DNA from: Afipia sp.
GTDB lineage: Bacteria > Pseudomonadota > Alphaproteobacteria > Rhizobiales > Xanthobacteraceae
NCBI GenBank assembly: GCA_017308595.1
Contig: JAFKER010000005.1
Location: 878,950-942,949 of the forward strand
Length of the DNA: 64,000 nucleotides
Reading direction: 5' to 3'
Shown: positions 35,733-43,678 of the stretch, piece after piece
How the letters are laid out: each line of letters opens with the position of its first letter
Position numbering within the stretch: position 1 is the stretch's first letter
Notes under the pieces: model-generated
Databases searched by the model: none
Seen by the model: only the letters and a program-made list of their open reading frames with translations
Told to the model about the DNA's origin: nothing
Made by a program: the position numbers and the translations under genes

Positions 35733-38111
35733 ATGACGTTGAATTTGGATAGGGGACTTCGCTCGACAGCTTCGCATGCAGCATTGTCGGCGGGCATTGC
35801 ATTCTCGCTGACGGGCATGGTCGATGACGCTTCGGCGCAGCAGCGCAGCGGAGCATCTAGTCAGAACCCGTCACAGAACGTCGCACTCGATCCGATCAAC
35901 GTCGATGCGCAGTCCGCCTCCGGTAACGGCGAGGGCTCTTACACGCCGGTGACCACGGCGTCTTCGCCGAAGCAGACCTCGAGCTTGCTTAATACGCCTC
36001 AGACCGTCACCGTCATTCCACAGGCGATTATCCGCGAACAGGGCGCGACAAACCTGACCGAGGTGTTGAGGAACACACCTGGCATCACGTTCGATGCCGG
36101 TGAGAACGGCTTCGCGACCTCGACCAACAATTTCAAGATTCGCGGCTTCGACAGCAGCGGCAGCGTGTTCATTGACGGCTCTCGCGATAACGGCAGCTAC
36201 ACCCGTGATATCTTCAACATCGAGCGTGTCGAAGTGTTCAAGGGGGCAGCGGCTGACAACGGTCGTGGTAGCGGCGGCGGTTACGTTAACATGGTCACCA
36301 AGACGCCGCATCTGCGAAACTTCTCGTCCGGCGAAGTCTCGATCGGCTTCGATGAGTACAACTCGAAGGTGCGCAAGCGCGTCACGACGGATCTCAATTA
36401 TGTCATCGCGCCGAACACAGCGTTCCGCCTCAACGCGCTGGTTGAAGACAGTGGAATTCCCGGCCGCGAACTCGGCGTCAATCAGCCGTGGGGCTTTGCA
36501 CCATCGCTTGCGTACGGTCTCGGCACCGATTTCCGGGCGATCTTTGCTTACGAACACGTCAGCCGGCGTGACCGGCCGGACTGGGGTGTGCCGGCCGCGA
36601 CGATTCCGGGTCTCATCACCTACAATCCGCTAACTCAGGGCGCTCGCCGCGATGCCTATTACGGACTGCGGTCGGATTTCGACAACACCGACAGCGATGT
36701 CGCGCTGGCCCGTTTTGAATATGATCTCGCAAAGAACGTGACGATCAGCAACCAGACGCGCTGGTCGCAAGTGGATCGCACGTCGCGGTTTACAACGGTC
36801 ACAAACGCGGGTGCGTCGGTTGGAAGCTTTTTGCCTCCCAACACTGTCCCGACACAGACGCTGTTCTACGACCGCATGAACACGACACTAACAAACCTGA
36901 CGAATCTGTCGGCTGAAGTCTACACAGGGTCCTTCAAGCACAACATCTCGACGGGTCTGGAATTCTCGAGGGAAGATTCGACCGCGAACAGATTCGGCAG
37001 TATCGCGGGAGCAACAACTTTGTTCTCGCCGGATCCGGATCGGACGGCGGGAGCGCCCTTCGTGCCGACACAGCGTGCGGGTGCCAGCATCAACACCGTT
37101 GCGGGCTATCTGTACGACACGATCGAACTGAACCGGCAGTGGCAGATCGTCGGCGGCCTTCGCGTCGAACACTACACGGCCAATCTCGACAGCAAGACGA
37201 TCGCGGGAGCGCCGGTGAGCGGGGGTGCCGTCGACGGGTTCAGTACGACCCAAACGACCCTCAGCGGCAAGGTCGGCGTGGTGTACAAGCCGGTCGATCA
37301 GGGCAGCCTGTATGCGACGTTCGGCGTATCGCATCTGCCTCCGGGCTCTTATTTGTCCAACGCGGACATTTCGCGGACCGGCTCCGCCACGGACGATCAG
37401 GCATTTCCGGGCTTCGTTGCGGGTGCGGACCCCGTTCGTTTCCATAACTATGAAGTCGGCGTGAAGTGGAATTTCTTCAACGATCGCCTCACCACGGCAG
37501 CCTCTCTGTTCCGTACGGAGAAGCGGAATGCGCCCATCACCGGTCTTGATGTCGGGCAGGCGGGTGTTGCGACCCTGAAGGGTTATGGTCAGCAGATCGT
37601 CCAGGGCATTGAATTCGGTGTCGCTGGCAAGATCACCGAGGACTGGCAGGTTTTCGGTGGTTTGCTTCTGATGGACAGCGAGCGCAAGCACTCTGCTTAT
37701 CTCGATGACGTTCGCCGAAGAGCAACTCCGGGCGATTTCACGCCAGCCTACATCACGACGAACGGCGATCAACTCGCCTTCACGCCTAATGTGAGCGGCA
37801 ACATCTGGACCACCTACCGTCTGCCCTTCGGCCTGACCGTCGGTGGTGGAGTTCAGTATGTCGGCTCTTCCTACCTGGGTCGTCCGGATGATGCGACCCG
37901 CATCATTCCGAATGGCAAGTTCGGTAAGCTCCCGGCCTATACCGTTGTGAGCCTGATGGCCTCTTACGAGGTGCGCCCCGGGGTCGATCTCCGCTTCAAT
38001 GTCGATAACGTCGCGGACACAAAATATGTCGTGTCGACGAACTGGGCGGCGACGCGCGCCGCGTTCGGTACGTCTCGCGCCTATCGGATCAGCACAAGTT
38101 TCAAGTTTTGA
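35733..38111 (+). CDS. TonB-dependent siderophore receptor, Fiu/PiuA type
   Basis: This 792-residue outer-membrane receptor has a signal peptide (cleavage near DDASAQQ), a plug domain (QTVTVIPQAIIREQGATNL, then NIERVEVFKGAAAD) and a 22-strand beta-barrel ending in the aromatic terminus ISTSFKF. The plug features and the piuC gene behind it place it with Fiu/PiuA catecholate or monohydroxamate-type receptors. It should take up a ferric siderophore with energy from TonB-ExbBD, which are not coded here. Repression by iron is expected, but I could not identify an Irr or Fur box in the 227 bases upstream. A strong terminator follows. Confidence 0.9.
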   Translation: MTLNLDRGLRSTASHAALSAGIAFSLTGMVDDASAQQRSGASSQNPSQNVALDPINVDAQSASGNGEGSYTPVTTASSPKQTSSLLNTPQTVTVIPQAIIREQGATNLTEVLRNTPGITFDAGENGFATSTNNFKIRGFDSSGSVFIDGSRDNGSYTRDIFNIERVEVFKGAAADNGRGSGGGYVNMVTKTPHLRNFSSGEVSIGFDEYNSKVRKRVTTDLNYVIAPNTAFRLNALVEDSGIPGRELGVNQPWGFAPSLAYGLGTDFRAIFAYEHVSRRDRPDWGVPAATIPGLITYNPLTQGARRDAYYGLRSDFDNTDSDVALARFEYDLAKNVTISNQTRWSQVDRTSRFTTVTNAGASVGSFLPPNTVPTQTLFYDRMNTTLTNLTNLSAEVYTGSFKHNISTGLEFSREDSTANRFGSIAGATTLFSPDPDRTAGAPFVPTQRAGASINTVAGYLYDTIELNRQWQIVGGLRVEHYTANLDSKTIAGAPVSGGAVDGFSTTQTTLSGKVGVVYKPVDQGSLYATFGVSHLPPGSYLSNADISRTGSATDDQAFPGFVAGADPVRFHNYEVGVKWNFFNDRLTTAASLFRTEKRNAPITGLDVGQAGVATLKGYGQQIVQGIEFGVAGKITEDWQVFGGLLLMDSERKHSAYLDDVRRRATPGDFTPAYITTNGDQLAFTPNVSGNIWTTYRLPFGLTVGGGVQYVGSSYLGRPDDATRIIPNGKFGKLPAYTVVSLMASYEVRPGVDLRFNVDNVADTKYVVSTNWAATRAAFGTSRAYRISTSFKF

Positions 38112-38139
38112 TCCGGGGTCAACGACAACAGCGATTTGC

Positions 38140-38168
38140 CCTGCCGCCATGCGGCAGGGCATTTTTCC
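38140..38168 (+). terminator. Rho-independent terminator after the siderophore receptor gene
   Basis: GCCCTGCCGC and GCGGCAGGGC form a perfect ten-pair stem with loop CAT, followed by ATTTTT. It lies 29 bases past the receptor stop and before piuC, so most transcripts should end here and piuC would depend on read-through or a promoter of its own. Confidence 0.88.
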
Positions 38169-38207
38169 GTTGGGGATTAGCGGCCTGATGCGCCGTGATG
38201 GAGTTGC

Positions 38208-38894
38208 ATGACGATGCTGATCGAAATCCCTGACGTCCTGACACCGGACGAACTGCGGCAGTGTCGCGATCTTCTCCAACAGGCCTCGTGGCAGGACGGG
38301 CGTCAGACCGCGGGTCATATCGCCGCGCGCGCCAAGGACAACCAGCAGCTCGCACAGGACGATCCGCTGGCCGAGCAGCTCAGTTCGTTCCTTCTTGGCC
38401 GTCTCGGCAGCGTCAGCCGCTTCGTCGCCGCGGCGCTGCCCCTGAAGGTGCTGCCGCCGCGGTTCAACCGCTACACGGGGGCCGGATCCTACGGCCCACA
38501 TATTGACAACGCGATCTTCAGCGTGCCGGGCACGCCGCTGCGGGTGCGCGGCGATCTCTCGGCAACTTTGTTCTTCAGCGATCCCGACGAATACGACGGC
38601 GGCGAACTGATGATCGAGGGCGAGTTCGGCCGCCATAGCGTCAAGCTGCCGGCCGGGCATATGGTGGTTTACCCGGCGAGCACCATCCATCAGGTTACGC
38701 CGGTTACGCGCGGAGTGCGGCTGGCGGCGTTCTTCTGGATTCAAAGTCTCGTTCGCGAGGGCAACCGCCGCGCCATGCTGCTCGATCTCGACGATACGAT
38801 TCAGGCGATTGCGGCGCAGAGGCCCGATGACCATGCGGTGGTGCGATTGACCGGGCTTTATCATAATCTGCTGCGCGACTGGGCGGTGACGTGA
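38208..38894 (+). CDS. piuC: PKHD-type Fe(II)/2-oxoglutarate-dependent hydroxylase
   Basis: The 228-residue protein is a PiuC/YbiX dioxygenase. The iron triad is H98, D100 and H161 ([16 protein letters not shown]), and R171 in RGVR should bind 2-oxoglutarate. An N-terminal [14 protein letters not shown] and a C-terminal [12 protein letters not shown] are typical. PiuC genes sit beside siderophore receptors in many Proteobacteria; the enzyme's substrate is not settled but it is assumed to modify a siderophore or receptor-linked compound. Two ATGs, at 38208 and 38214, are both possible. Confidence 0.88.
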   Translation: MTMLIEIPDVLTPDELRQCRDLLQQASWQDGRQTAGHIAARAKDNQQLAQDDPLAEQLSSFLLGRLGSVSRFVAAALPLKVLPPRFNRYTGAGSYGPHIDNAIFSVPGTPLRVRGDLSATLFFSDPDEYDGGELMIEGEFGRHSVKLPAGHMVVYPASTIHQVTPVTRGVRLAAFFWIQSLVREGNRRAMLLDLDDTIQAIAAQRPDDHAVVRLTGLYHNLLRDWAVT

Positions 38895-38909
38895 CGAAAG
38901 ATCGGTCCG

Positions 38910-40031
38910 ATGAATGCTCCCCTTGCCAAGCTGCAGCAGATCCCTGCATCCATTGCCTCGGTAGCCGACTACGAGCCATTCGCGCGTGAGCGTGTGAGTG
39001 AGCAGGCGTGGGCATATGTGGCTGGCGGTGCGGCCGATGAATGGACGCTGCGCGAGAATTGCGCGGCATTTCAGCGCTTGACGTTGCACACCAATGTCCT
39101 GCGTGACCTCAGCGGTGGTAATACAAGGCTTACGCTGTTCGGCCAGACATTCGCGTCGCCGATTTTTCTGGCACCCGTCGCATATCAGAAACTGGTTCAT
39201 CCCGACGGGGAACTTGCAACGGTGCTTGCCGCGTCCGCGGCACAGGCCTGCATGGTGGTGAGCACGCAGGCCAGCGTGTCGCTTGAGGAGATTGCGCGTC
39301 AGGCAAAGTCGCCGCTTTGGTTTCAGCTCTATTTCCAACCAGATCGCGAATTCACACGTGATCTGGTCATGCGAGCCGAAACCGCCGGTTACAAGGCTAT
39401 CGTGGTGACGGTCGACGCGCCGGTCAGCGGGATCCGCAATCACGAGCAGCGTGCGGGATTCAGTCTCCCACCAGGAGTTGAGGCGGTGAATCTGCGCGGC
39501 ATGCGTATCCCATCGTTGCAGGGTAGCCAGGTTGGTGATGGGATTCTGCTAGGCGGGTCGCTGCTGGCGACAGCGCCAACATGGCAGGATATAGCTTGGC
39601 TGAGGTCGTTCACGTCGTTGCCGATTGTGATCAAAGGGATCATGACGGCGGACGATGCGTCGCGCGCGGTCAGCGAAGGGATCGACGGCATTATCATTTC
39701 GAACCATGGCGGTCGCACGCTGGACACGCAGCCGTCTGCCATCGATATGTTGCCGGAGATCGCTCAAGCGGTTGCTGGACGTCTGCCCTTGCTGCTCGAT
39801 AGCGGCATTCGCCGCGGCAGCGATGCATTCAAGGCGCTGGCTTTGGGGGCAACCGCCGTGCTGGTGGGGAGACCTTATATGTACGGATTGGCGGCAGCAG
39901 GTGCTGTCGGTGTCGCCCATGTTCTGCATATCCTGCGAGCCGAACTCGAAGTGGCCATGGTGCTCACGGGATCTCGCGATCTTGAAGCTATCACGAGCTC
40001 TCTCGTTCGCCGTGCTCCTGGCTTTGCCTAG
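38910..40031 (+). CDS. FMN-dependent alpha-hydroxy-acid oxidase/dehydrogenase
   Basis: The 373-residue TIM-barrel flavoprotein oxidises an alpha-hydroxy acid such as L-lactate or glycolate. Seen are YVAGGAADEWTLREN at 36-50, WFQLYFQPDREFT, VTVDAPVSGIRNHEQR, and the catalytic base H266 with R269 in ISNHGGRTLDTQPS. It lacks the membrane-binding loop of LldD-type enzymes, so it is probably a soluble oxidase. It starts 15 bases after piuC. A link to iron uptake is not obvious. Substrate not decided. Confidence 0.83.
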   Translation: MNAPLAKLQQIPASIASVADYEPFARERVSEQAWAYVAGGAADEWTLRENCAAFQRLTLHTNVLRDLSGGNTRLTLFGQTFASPIFLAPVAYQKLVHPDGELATVLAASAAQACMVVSTQASVSLEEIARQAKSPLWFQLYFQPDREFTRDLVMRAETAGYKAIVVTVDAPVSGIRNHEQRAGFSLPPGVEAVNLRGMRIPSLQGSQVGDGILLGGSLLATAPTWQDIAWLRSFTSLPIVIKGIMTADDASRAVSEGIDGIIISNHGGRTLDTQPSAIDMLPEIAQAVAGRLPLLLDSGIRRGSDAFKALALGATAVLVGRPYMYGLAAAGAVGVAHVLHILRAELEVAMVLTGSRDLEAITSSLVRRAPGFA

Positions 40032-40472
40032 ATGTCCGTTGGTTGAGACCTCAATACGCCAACGTCTCGGAGGCGAGGCATATCGATCTTAAGATCGTCA
40101 ATAAGGCGACCTCGATCCGATAAGTTTAGCCATGGGCCGTGTTCTCTGTCGTCGCTCCGTACTTCCTTAAATGAATTTGGTTAGGCCAACGAGCCGCGGT
40201 CCTTTCGCATCGAAAGAGGCCGTAATCTCGTATGAGTGCCGCTGATCCAGCCTCAGCTCTTGTTGAATTTGCGAGATTCTTCGTGGGCGCGTTGCAGCGC
40301 GGTGGTTTGCTGCGCTCGTGATACCGCAGACGTATCGCGCATTACGAAAAGAGATATTGCTGATCTTCCGCAATTTGGAATGAATAAAAAGTAGGTGGCG
40401 ATGTCGTTTGGCATCAGCGCAACGCGTGGTCTCGGAGCCTTCGAACGGCTGAGACGCTGGTGGAGGGAACAG
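40032..40472. other. Intergenic region before the Rieske ferredoxin gene
   Basis: About 440 bases hold no convincing gene. They contain a perfect 14-bp palindrome at 40084-40097 and a possible alternative start of the Rieske gene at 40401. A minus-strand frame through 40167-40763 overlaps the Rieske gene and looks like an antisense artefact. Confidence 0.55.
40084..40097. promoter_or_regulatory. 14-bp perfect palindrome, possible operator
   Basis: CGATCTTAAGATCG is a perfect inverted repeat some 390 bases upstream of the Rieske gene and 52 bases after the hydroxyacid oxidase stop. It could bind a dimeric regulator, or be chance. Confidence 0.3.
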
Positions 40473-40841
40473 ATGCCGGAATACAGCGCAGGAAAAGTGA
40501 CGGACTACGCCGAGGGTGATCGCAAGGTGGTTGTCTGCGGCGACAAGGAAGTGGGTGTTTTCAGGATCGGTCAGGAATTCTTTGCATGGCACAACCGGTG
40601 CGCTCATCGCGCGGGCCCGGTCTGTCAGGGGCGCATCATGCAGCGGGTGCTCGAACCCGTAGCTGACGATCGGACTGTTCGTTCGATGGAATATCACGAG
40701 AGCGAAATCAACATCGTTTGTCCCTGGCACGGTTACGAGTTCAGCATCAGGACCGGCGCGCATCAGGGAAATGCGAGTGTTCGCCTGCGTAAAGCCGATC
40801 TCACGATTCGCGACGGAGAAATCTATGTCATCCTCCAGTAA
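40473..40841 (+). CDS. Rieske [2Fe-2S] ferredoxin-like protein
   Basis: This 122-residue soluble protein has the two halves of a Rieske site, C43-A-H45 and C83-PW-H86. They are 37 residues apart, much more than the roughly 15-17 usual in Rieske ferredoxins, because of an insert with an extra cysteine (C51) and many charged residues. Start choice: GGAGGG at 40462-40467 is ideally spaced from ATG 40473; a start at 40401 would add 24 basic residues. It overlaps the next gene by 17 bases. With the amidohydrolase downstream it probably delivers electrons to an oxygenase. No reductase is coded nearby. Confidence 0.82.
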   Translation: MPEYSAGKVTDYAEGDRKVVVCGDKEVGVFRIGQEFFAWHNRCAHRAGPVCQGRIMQRVLEPVADDRTVRSMEYHESEINIVCPWHGYEFSIRTGAHQGNASVRLRKADLTIRDGEIYVILQ

Positions 40842-41175
40842 CGACCGCAGAAACGATCAGTATGGCTGGATCGATTCCATCGCGCCGGATCTATTGCGAG
40901 CATCGCGCGAACTTGTTGAGAGCGGCCAAGCAAGCAGAGTGTCCGATGAGTCCGTTGCTAACATCCTGACGGCGGCGATCCGTCTGTATGTTGCCAAGTC
41001 CGACGGCGAGGAGCGGACCTTTAAGCCTATCGCCGGCGAACGCGATAGCGAAATGACTCCCACAGAATTGCTCTCGGCAGTCGCGGAGATGCTCCGCGCT
41101 CTTCATCTCGGCCCGATGGAGCTGGCGCTGTGGTTTCGCCGCCGCCCTGACGAAGACACTTACGTTCAAGGATAA
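40825..41175 (+). CDS. Protein of unknown function, 116 residues
   Basis: I do not recognise this family. The sequence is polar at first (MSSSSNDRRNDQYGW) and then mostly helical with acidic and basic residues: PDLLRASRELVESGQ, NILTAAIRLYVAKSDG, PTELLSAVAEMLRALHLGPMELALWFRR. There is no signal peptide or metal motif. GGAG seven bases upstream supports the ATG at 40825, which overlaps the Rieske gene. The amidohydrolase starts six bases after its stop, so all three should be made together. A subunit or assembly factor of the same complex is a fair guess. Confidence 0.7.
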   Translation: MSSSSNDRRNDQYGWIDSIAPDLLRASRELVESGQASRVSDESVANILTAAIRLYVAKSDGEERTFKPIAGERDSEMTPTELLSAVAEMLRALHLGPMELALWFRRRPDEDTYVQG

Positions 41176-41180
41176 TTGCA

Positions 41181-42425
41181 ATGAATAAGCGGGAAACGTT
41201 CGGCCCCGAATACGCAAAGACGCAGCAGATCGACGTTTACACAGATACGCGTGATGTGTTGGCGCTGGCCAAGAAGAATGCCATCAAGCGGGGACTCGAT
41301 GACTGGTTTGTCGTTGATATCGACGCACACCACGTCGAGAGCGTCTCGTGGAAGGAGGTGGTGACGTATATCGAAGATCCCGTCATCCGCGATAACGCGA
41401 TGCGTTATCAGATGGAGCGGATCGGCGCACCGCCGTACGGCTTGAATGGCGATCTCGGCCTGCGTTATCAGTCCGTTGGTGGACGCATTCCCCATCAGGA
41501 CGATCAGCGAGAAGTGGTCACGGAAACCGATGTGCATCGTGACGTGACATTGACGCGTCGTGCGATGGATTCGCTGGGCGTCGACAATATGGTCGTGTTT
41601 CCGACCCCAATGCTGTTCCTTGGCATGCATCCGCAGACCGAAATGGAGGTCTGGCTGGGCCGAGCCTACAACCGCTGGATGGCCGATAAAATTCTGTCGG
41701 CCGAAGATCGCATAAAGACCTTGATCTATCTGCCGTTCAATACGCCGAAAGAGGCGGAACGCGCTGTGGAAGAGTTTGGCGATCAGAAGGGTGTGATCGG
41801 ATTTTGCGTCACCAGTACGCGATATAAGCCGGTGCACCACAATGACTACATGCGTCTCTATTCAATGATCGAAGAGACTGGAAAGCCTATTGCGTTTCAT
41901 GCCGGGTATCACTGGCAGGATCCATCGCTGGCGACAGTTAACAGATTCCTGGGCATGCACGCGCTTGGATTTGCCTGGTGCAACATGGTGCATATGACCA
42001 ACTGGATATTGAACGGAATTCCAGAGCGCTTCCCCAAGCTGAAATCGATGTGGGTGGAGAGCGGTCTCGCGTGGGTTCCGTTTTTGATGCAGCGCCTGGA
42101 TGATCAATACCTGATGCGGCCATCCGAGGCGCCGCAGCTTAAGCGGATGCCAAGTGAATATATGAATACAAATTGCTGGTACACGACCCAACCAATGGAG
42201 ACGACGCATCCCAAGGCGCTCGAAAACACCTTCGAAATGATCAAGGCCGATACGCAACTTCTATTCGCGTCAGATTGGCCGCATTTCGATTTCGATTTGC
42301 CTCAGGAGATTTGCGATCTGTCATTCCTCACAGAACAAGCGAAGCGCAACATCCTCGGTTTGAACGCTGCGCGACTCTTCAATCTCGATCCGACACCCGT
42401 GAAGAAGCTCAAGCCAGCGGGATAG
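41181..42425 (+). CDS. Amidohydrolase-fold protein, possible oxygenase component
   Basis: The 414-residue protein belongs to the Amidohydrolase_2 group (ACMSD/LigW-like TIM barrels). Likely metal ligands are in DIDAHHVE at 46-53, H240 with H244 in FHAGYHW, and D365 in FASDWPHFD; E293 in WVESGLAWVP stands where ACMSD has its catalytic histidine. Members of this group are decarboxylases or hydrolases, but a few are iron oxygenases. The co-encoded Rieske ferredoxin and small protein favour a redox role here. A Bug-type binding protein gene follows. Reaction and substrate are unknown. Confidence 0.8.
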   Translation: MNKRETFGPEYAKTQQIDVYTDTRDVLALAKKNAIKRGLDDWFVVDIDAHHVESVSWKEVVTYIEDPVIRDNAMRYQMERIGAPPYGLNGDLGLRYQSVGGRIPHQDDQREVVTETDVHRDVTLTRRAMDSLGVDNMVVFPTPMLFLGMHPQTEMEVWLGRAYNRWMADKILSAEDRIKTLIYLPFNTPKEAERAVEEFGDQKGVIGFCVTSTRYKPVHHNDYMRLYSMIEETGKPIAFHAGYHWQDPSLATVNRFLGMHALGFAWCNMVHMTNWILNGIPERFPKLKSMWVESGLAWVPFLMQRLDDQYLMRPSEAPQLKRMPSEYMNTNCWYTTQPMETTHPKALENTFEMIKADTQLLFASDWPHFDFDLPQEICDLSFLTEQAKRNILGLNAARLFNLDPTPVKKLKPAG

Positions 42426-42473
42426 CTTTGGCACACGATCAGAAAAGCAAAAAAGACAATAAAAGGGGAAACA

Positions 42474-43442
42474 ATGCGAATCGTTCTAATGGTGATAATG
42501 ACGATTATGCTCTTCGTCTCGGGGGAGGCACGGAGTTCAGGACCCGAAATTCCGGGTAACTCAATTCGAATTATTGTGCCTTTCTCCGCCGGAGGTCCAA
42601 CCGATGTGCTTGCGCGAGTGGTCGGAAAAATCCTGGGAGATAAGCTTGGTGTTACGGCCTATATCGAAAACAAGCCAGGCGCATCCGGGATCATCGGGAC
42701 CGAGCCGGTGGTTCGATCTCCGCCGGATGGTGCGGTGCTGCTGCTGACAGCCACCCACCATGTCATTACTCCAAGTCTTTATAAGAACATTCCTTATGAT
42801 ACGAAAAAGGATCTGTCTCCGATAGCACTCGTCGCGCAAGCGCCAAACGCCATTCTTGTAACCAAGAATTTCCCCGCGAAGAATATTGCCGAGCTCATCG
42901 AGATTCTGAAGAAGAATCCGGGAAAATATTCGTTCGGCTCTGCTGGAACCGGGAGTGCCAATCATCTGTCGGGTGAGCTGTTCAAACAGATGGCTGGCGT
43001 CGATATCGTTCATATTCCCTACAAGGGAAACGGTCCTGCGATGAACGATCTGATCGGTGGGCATATTCCAATGATCTTCGACTCGCTACCGACAGTCGTC
43101 AATGCATCGAAGGGTGGGTTGGTGCGTGTCCTTGCGTTGACCGGGCTGAAACGCTCGTCGTTGCTTCCCGATGTCCCAACGCTCGATGAATCTGGCGTGA
43201 AGGGGTTCAATGTACAGGCATGGTTCGGCCTCTATATGCCGCAGGCGAACAACTCGCCGATTTACAAAAAGCTGGTAAAGGCGATGAAAGAGGTGAACGA
43301 ATCTCCGGAGATGAAACAGAAGCTTGCTGAAATGGGAGTCGAGCCAGGTAACCTTTACGGGGATGAATTCCGAGAGTTCGTGGACCGCGAAATCGAGCGC
43401 TGGGCTGTGGTTGTGAAGAACGCGAATATTCCCCCGGAGTAA
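42474..43442 (+). CDS. Bug/TctC family periplasmic binding protein
   Basis: The 322-residue protein has a signal peptide and the Bug fold pattern: IRIIVPFSAGGPTDVLARVV near the mature start, ENKPGASGIIGTEPV, and the mid-protein GSAGTGSANHLSGELF and HIPYKGNGPAMNDL. These proteins bind carboxylates, nicotinate or aromatic acids. The TctA and TctB membrane partners are not present in the window, as is common for Bug proteins. AAGGGG in the leader gives the ribosome-binding site. A terminator hairpin follows, so it ends the Rieske-amidohydrolase unit. Confidence 0.86.
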   Translation: MRIVLMVIMTIMLFVSGEARSSGPEIPGNSIRIIVPFSAGGPTDVLARVVGKILGDKLGVTAYIENKPGASGIIGTEPVVRSPPDGAVLLLTATHHVITPSLYKNIPYDTKKDLSPIALVAQAPNAILVTKNFPAKNIAELIEILKKNPGKYSFGSAGTGSANHLSGELFKQMAGVDIVHIPYKGNGPAMNDLIGGHIPMIFDSLPTVVNASKGGLVRVLALTGLKRSSLLPDVPTLDESGVKGFNVQAWFGLYMPQANNSPIYKKLVKAMKEVNESPEMKQKLAEMGVEPGNLYGDEFREFVDREIERWAVVVKNANIPPE

Positions 43443-43470
43443 ATTCAGTTCAATAACATGCGATAAGGCA

Positions 43471-43500
43471 AAGGCCGGCATCTTGGATGCTGGCCTTTTG
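43471..43500 (+). terminator. Rho-independent terminator after the Bug gene
   Basis: AAAGGCCGGCATC pairs with GATGCTGGCCTTT around TTG, with one G-U pair, and ends in a short T run. It lies 28 bases after the stop and closes the Rieske-amidohydrolase-Bug transcript. Confidence 0.8.
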
Positions 43501-43678
43501 TCTGAGAGGGATTTCAGATATCGCGTTAAACGGCGTACATATGCAAAATGTCTTGATGAGTATGAATTAGAAAAACGTGCGGGGTGTTGCGCGATCGTCC
43601 AGATAGGGCCGATAGTACAACGCGACGTAGAAAGAACGTGACGGAAAACGTCTCCACGGTACTTTAGAGAGTTCATCC

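Noticed and set aside
36888-39443. Minus-strand open frame of 851 codons
   Set aside because: It lies opposite the siderophore receptor, piuC and part of the hydroxyacid oxidase gene. Its composition (many Arg, His, Gln) and lack of any domain mark it as a shadow of GC-rich coding sequence.
40167-40763. Minus-strand open frame overlapping the Rieske gene
   Set aside because: No domain features and it covers the Rieske gene, which has motifs and a good ribosome-binding site.
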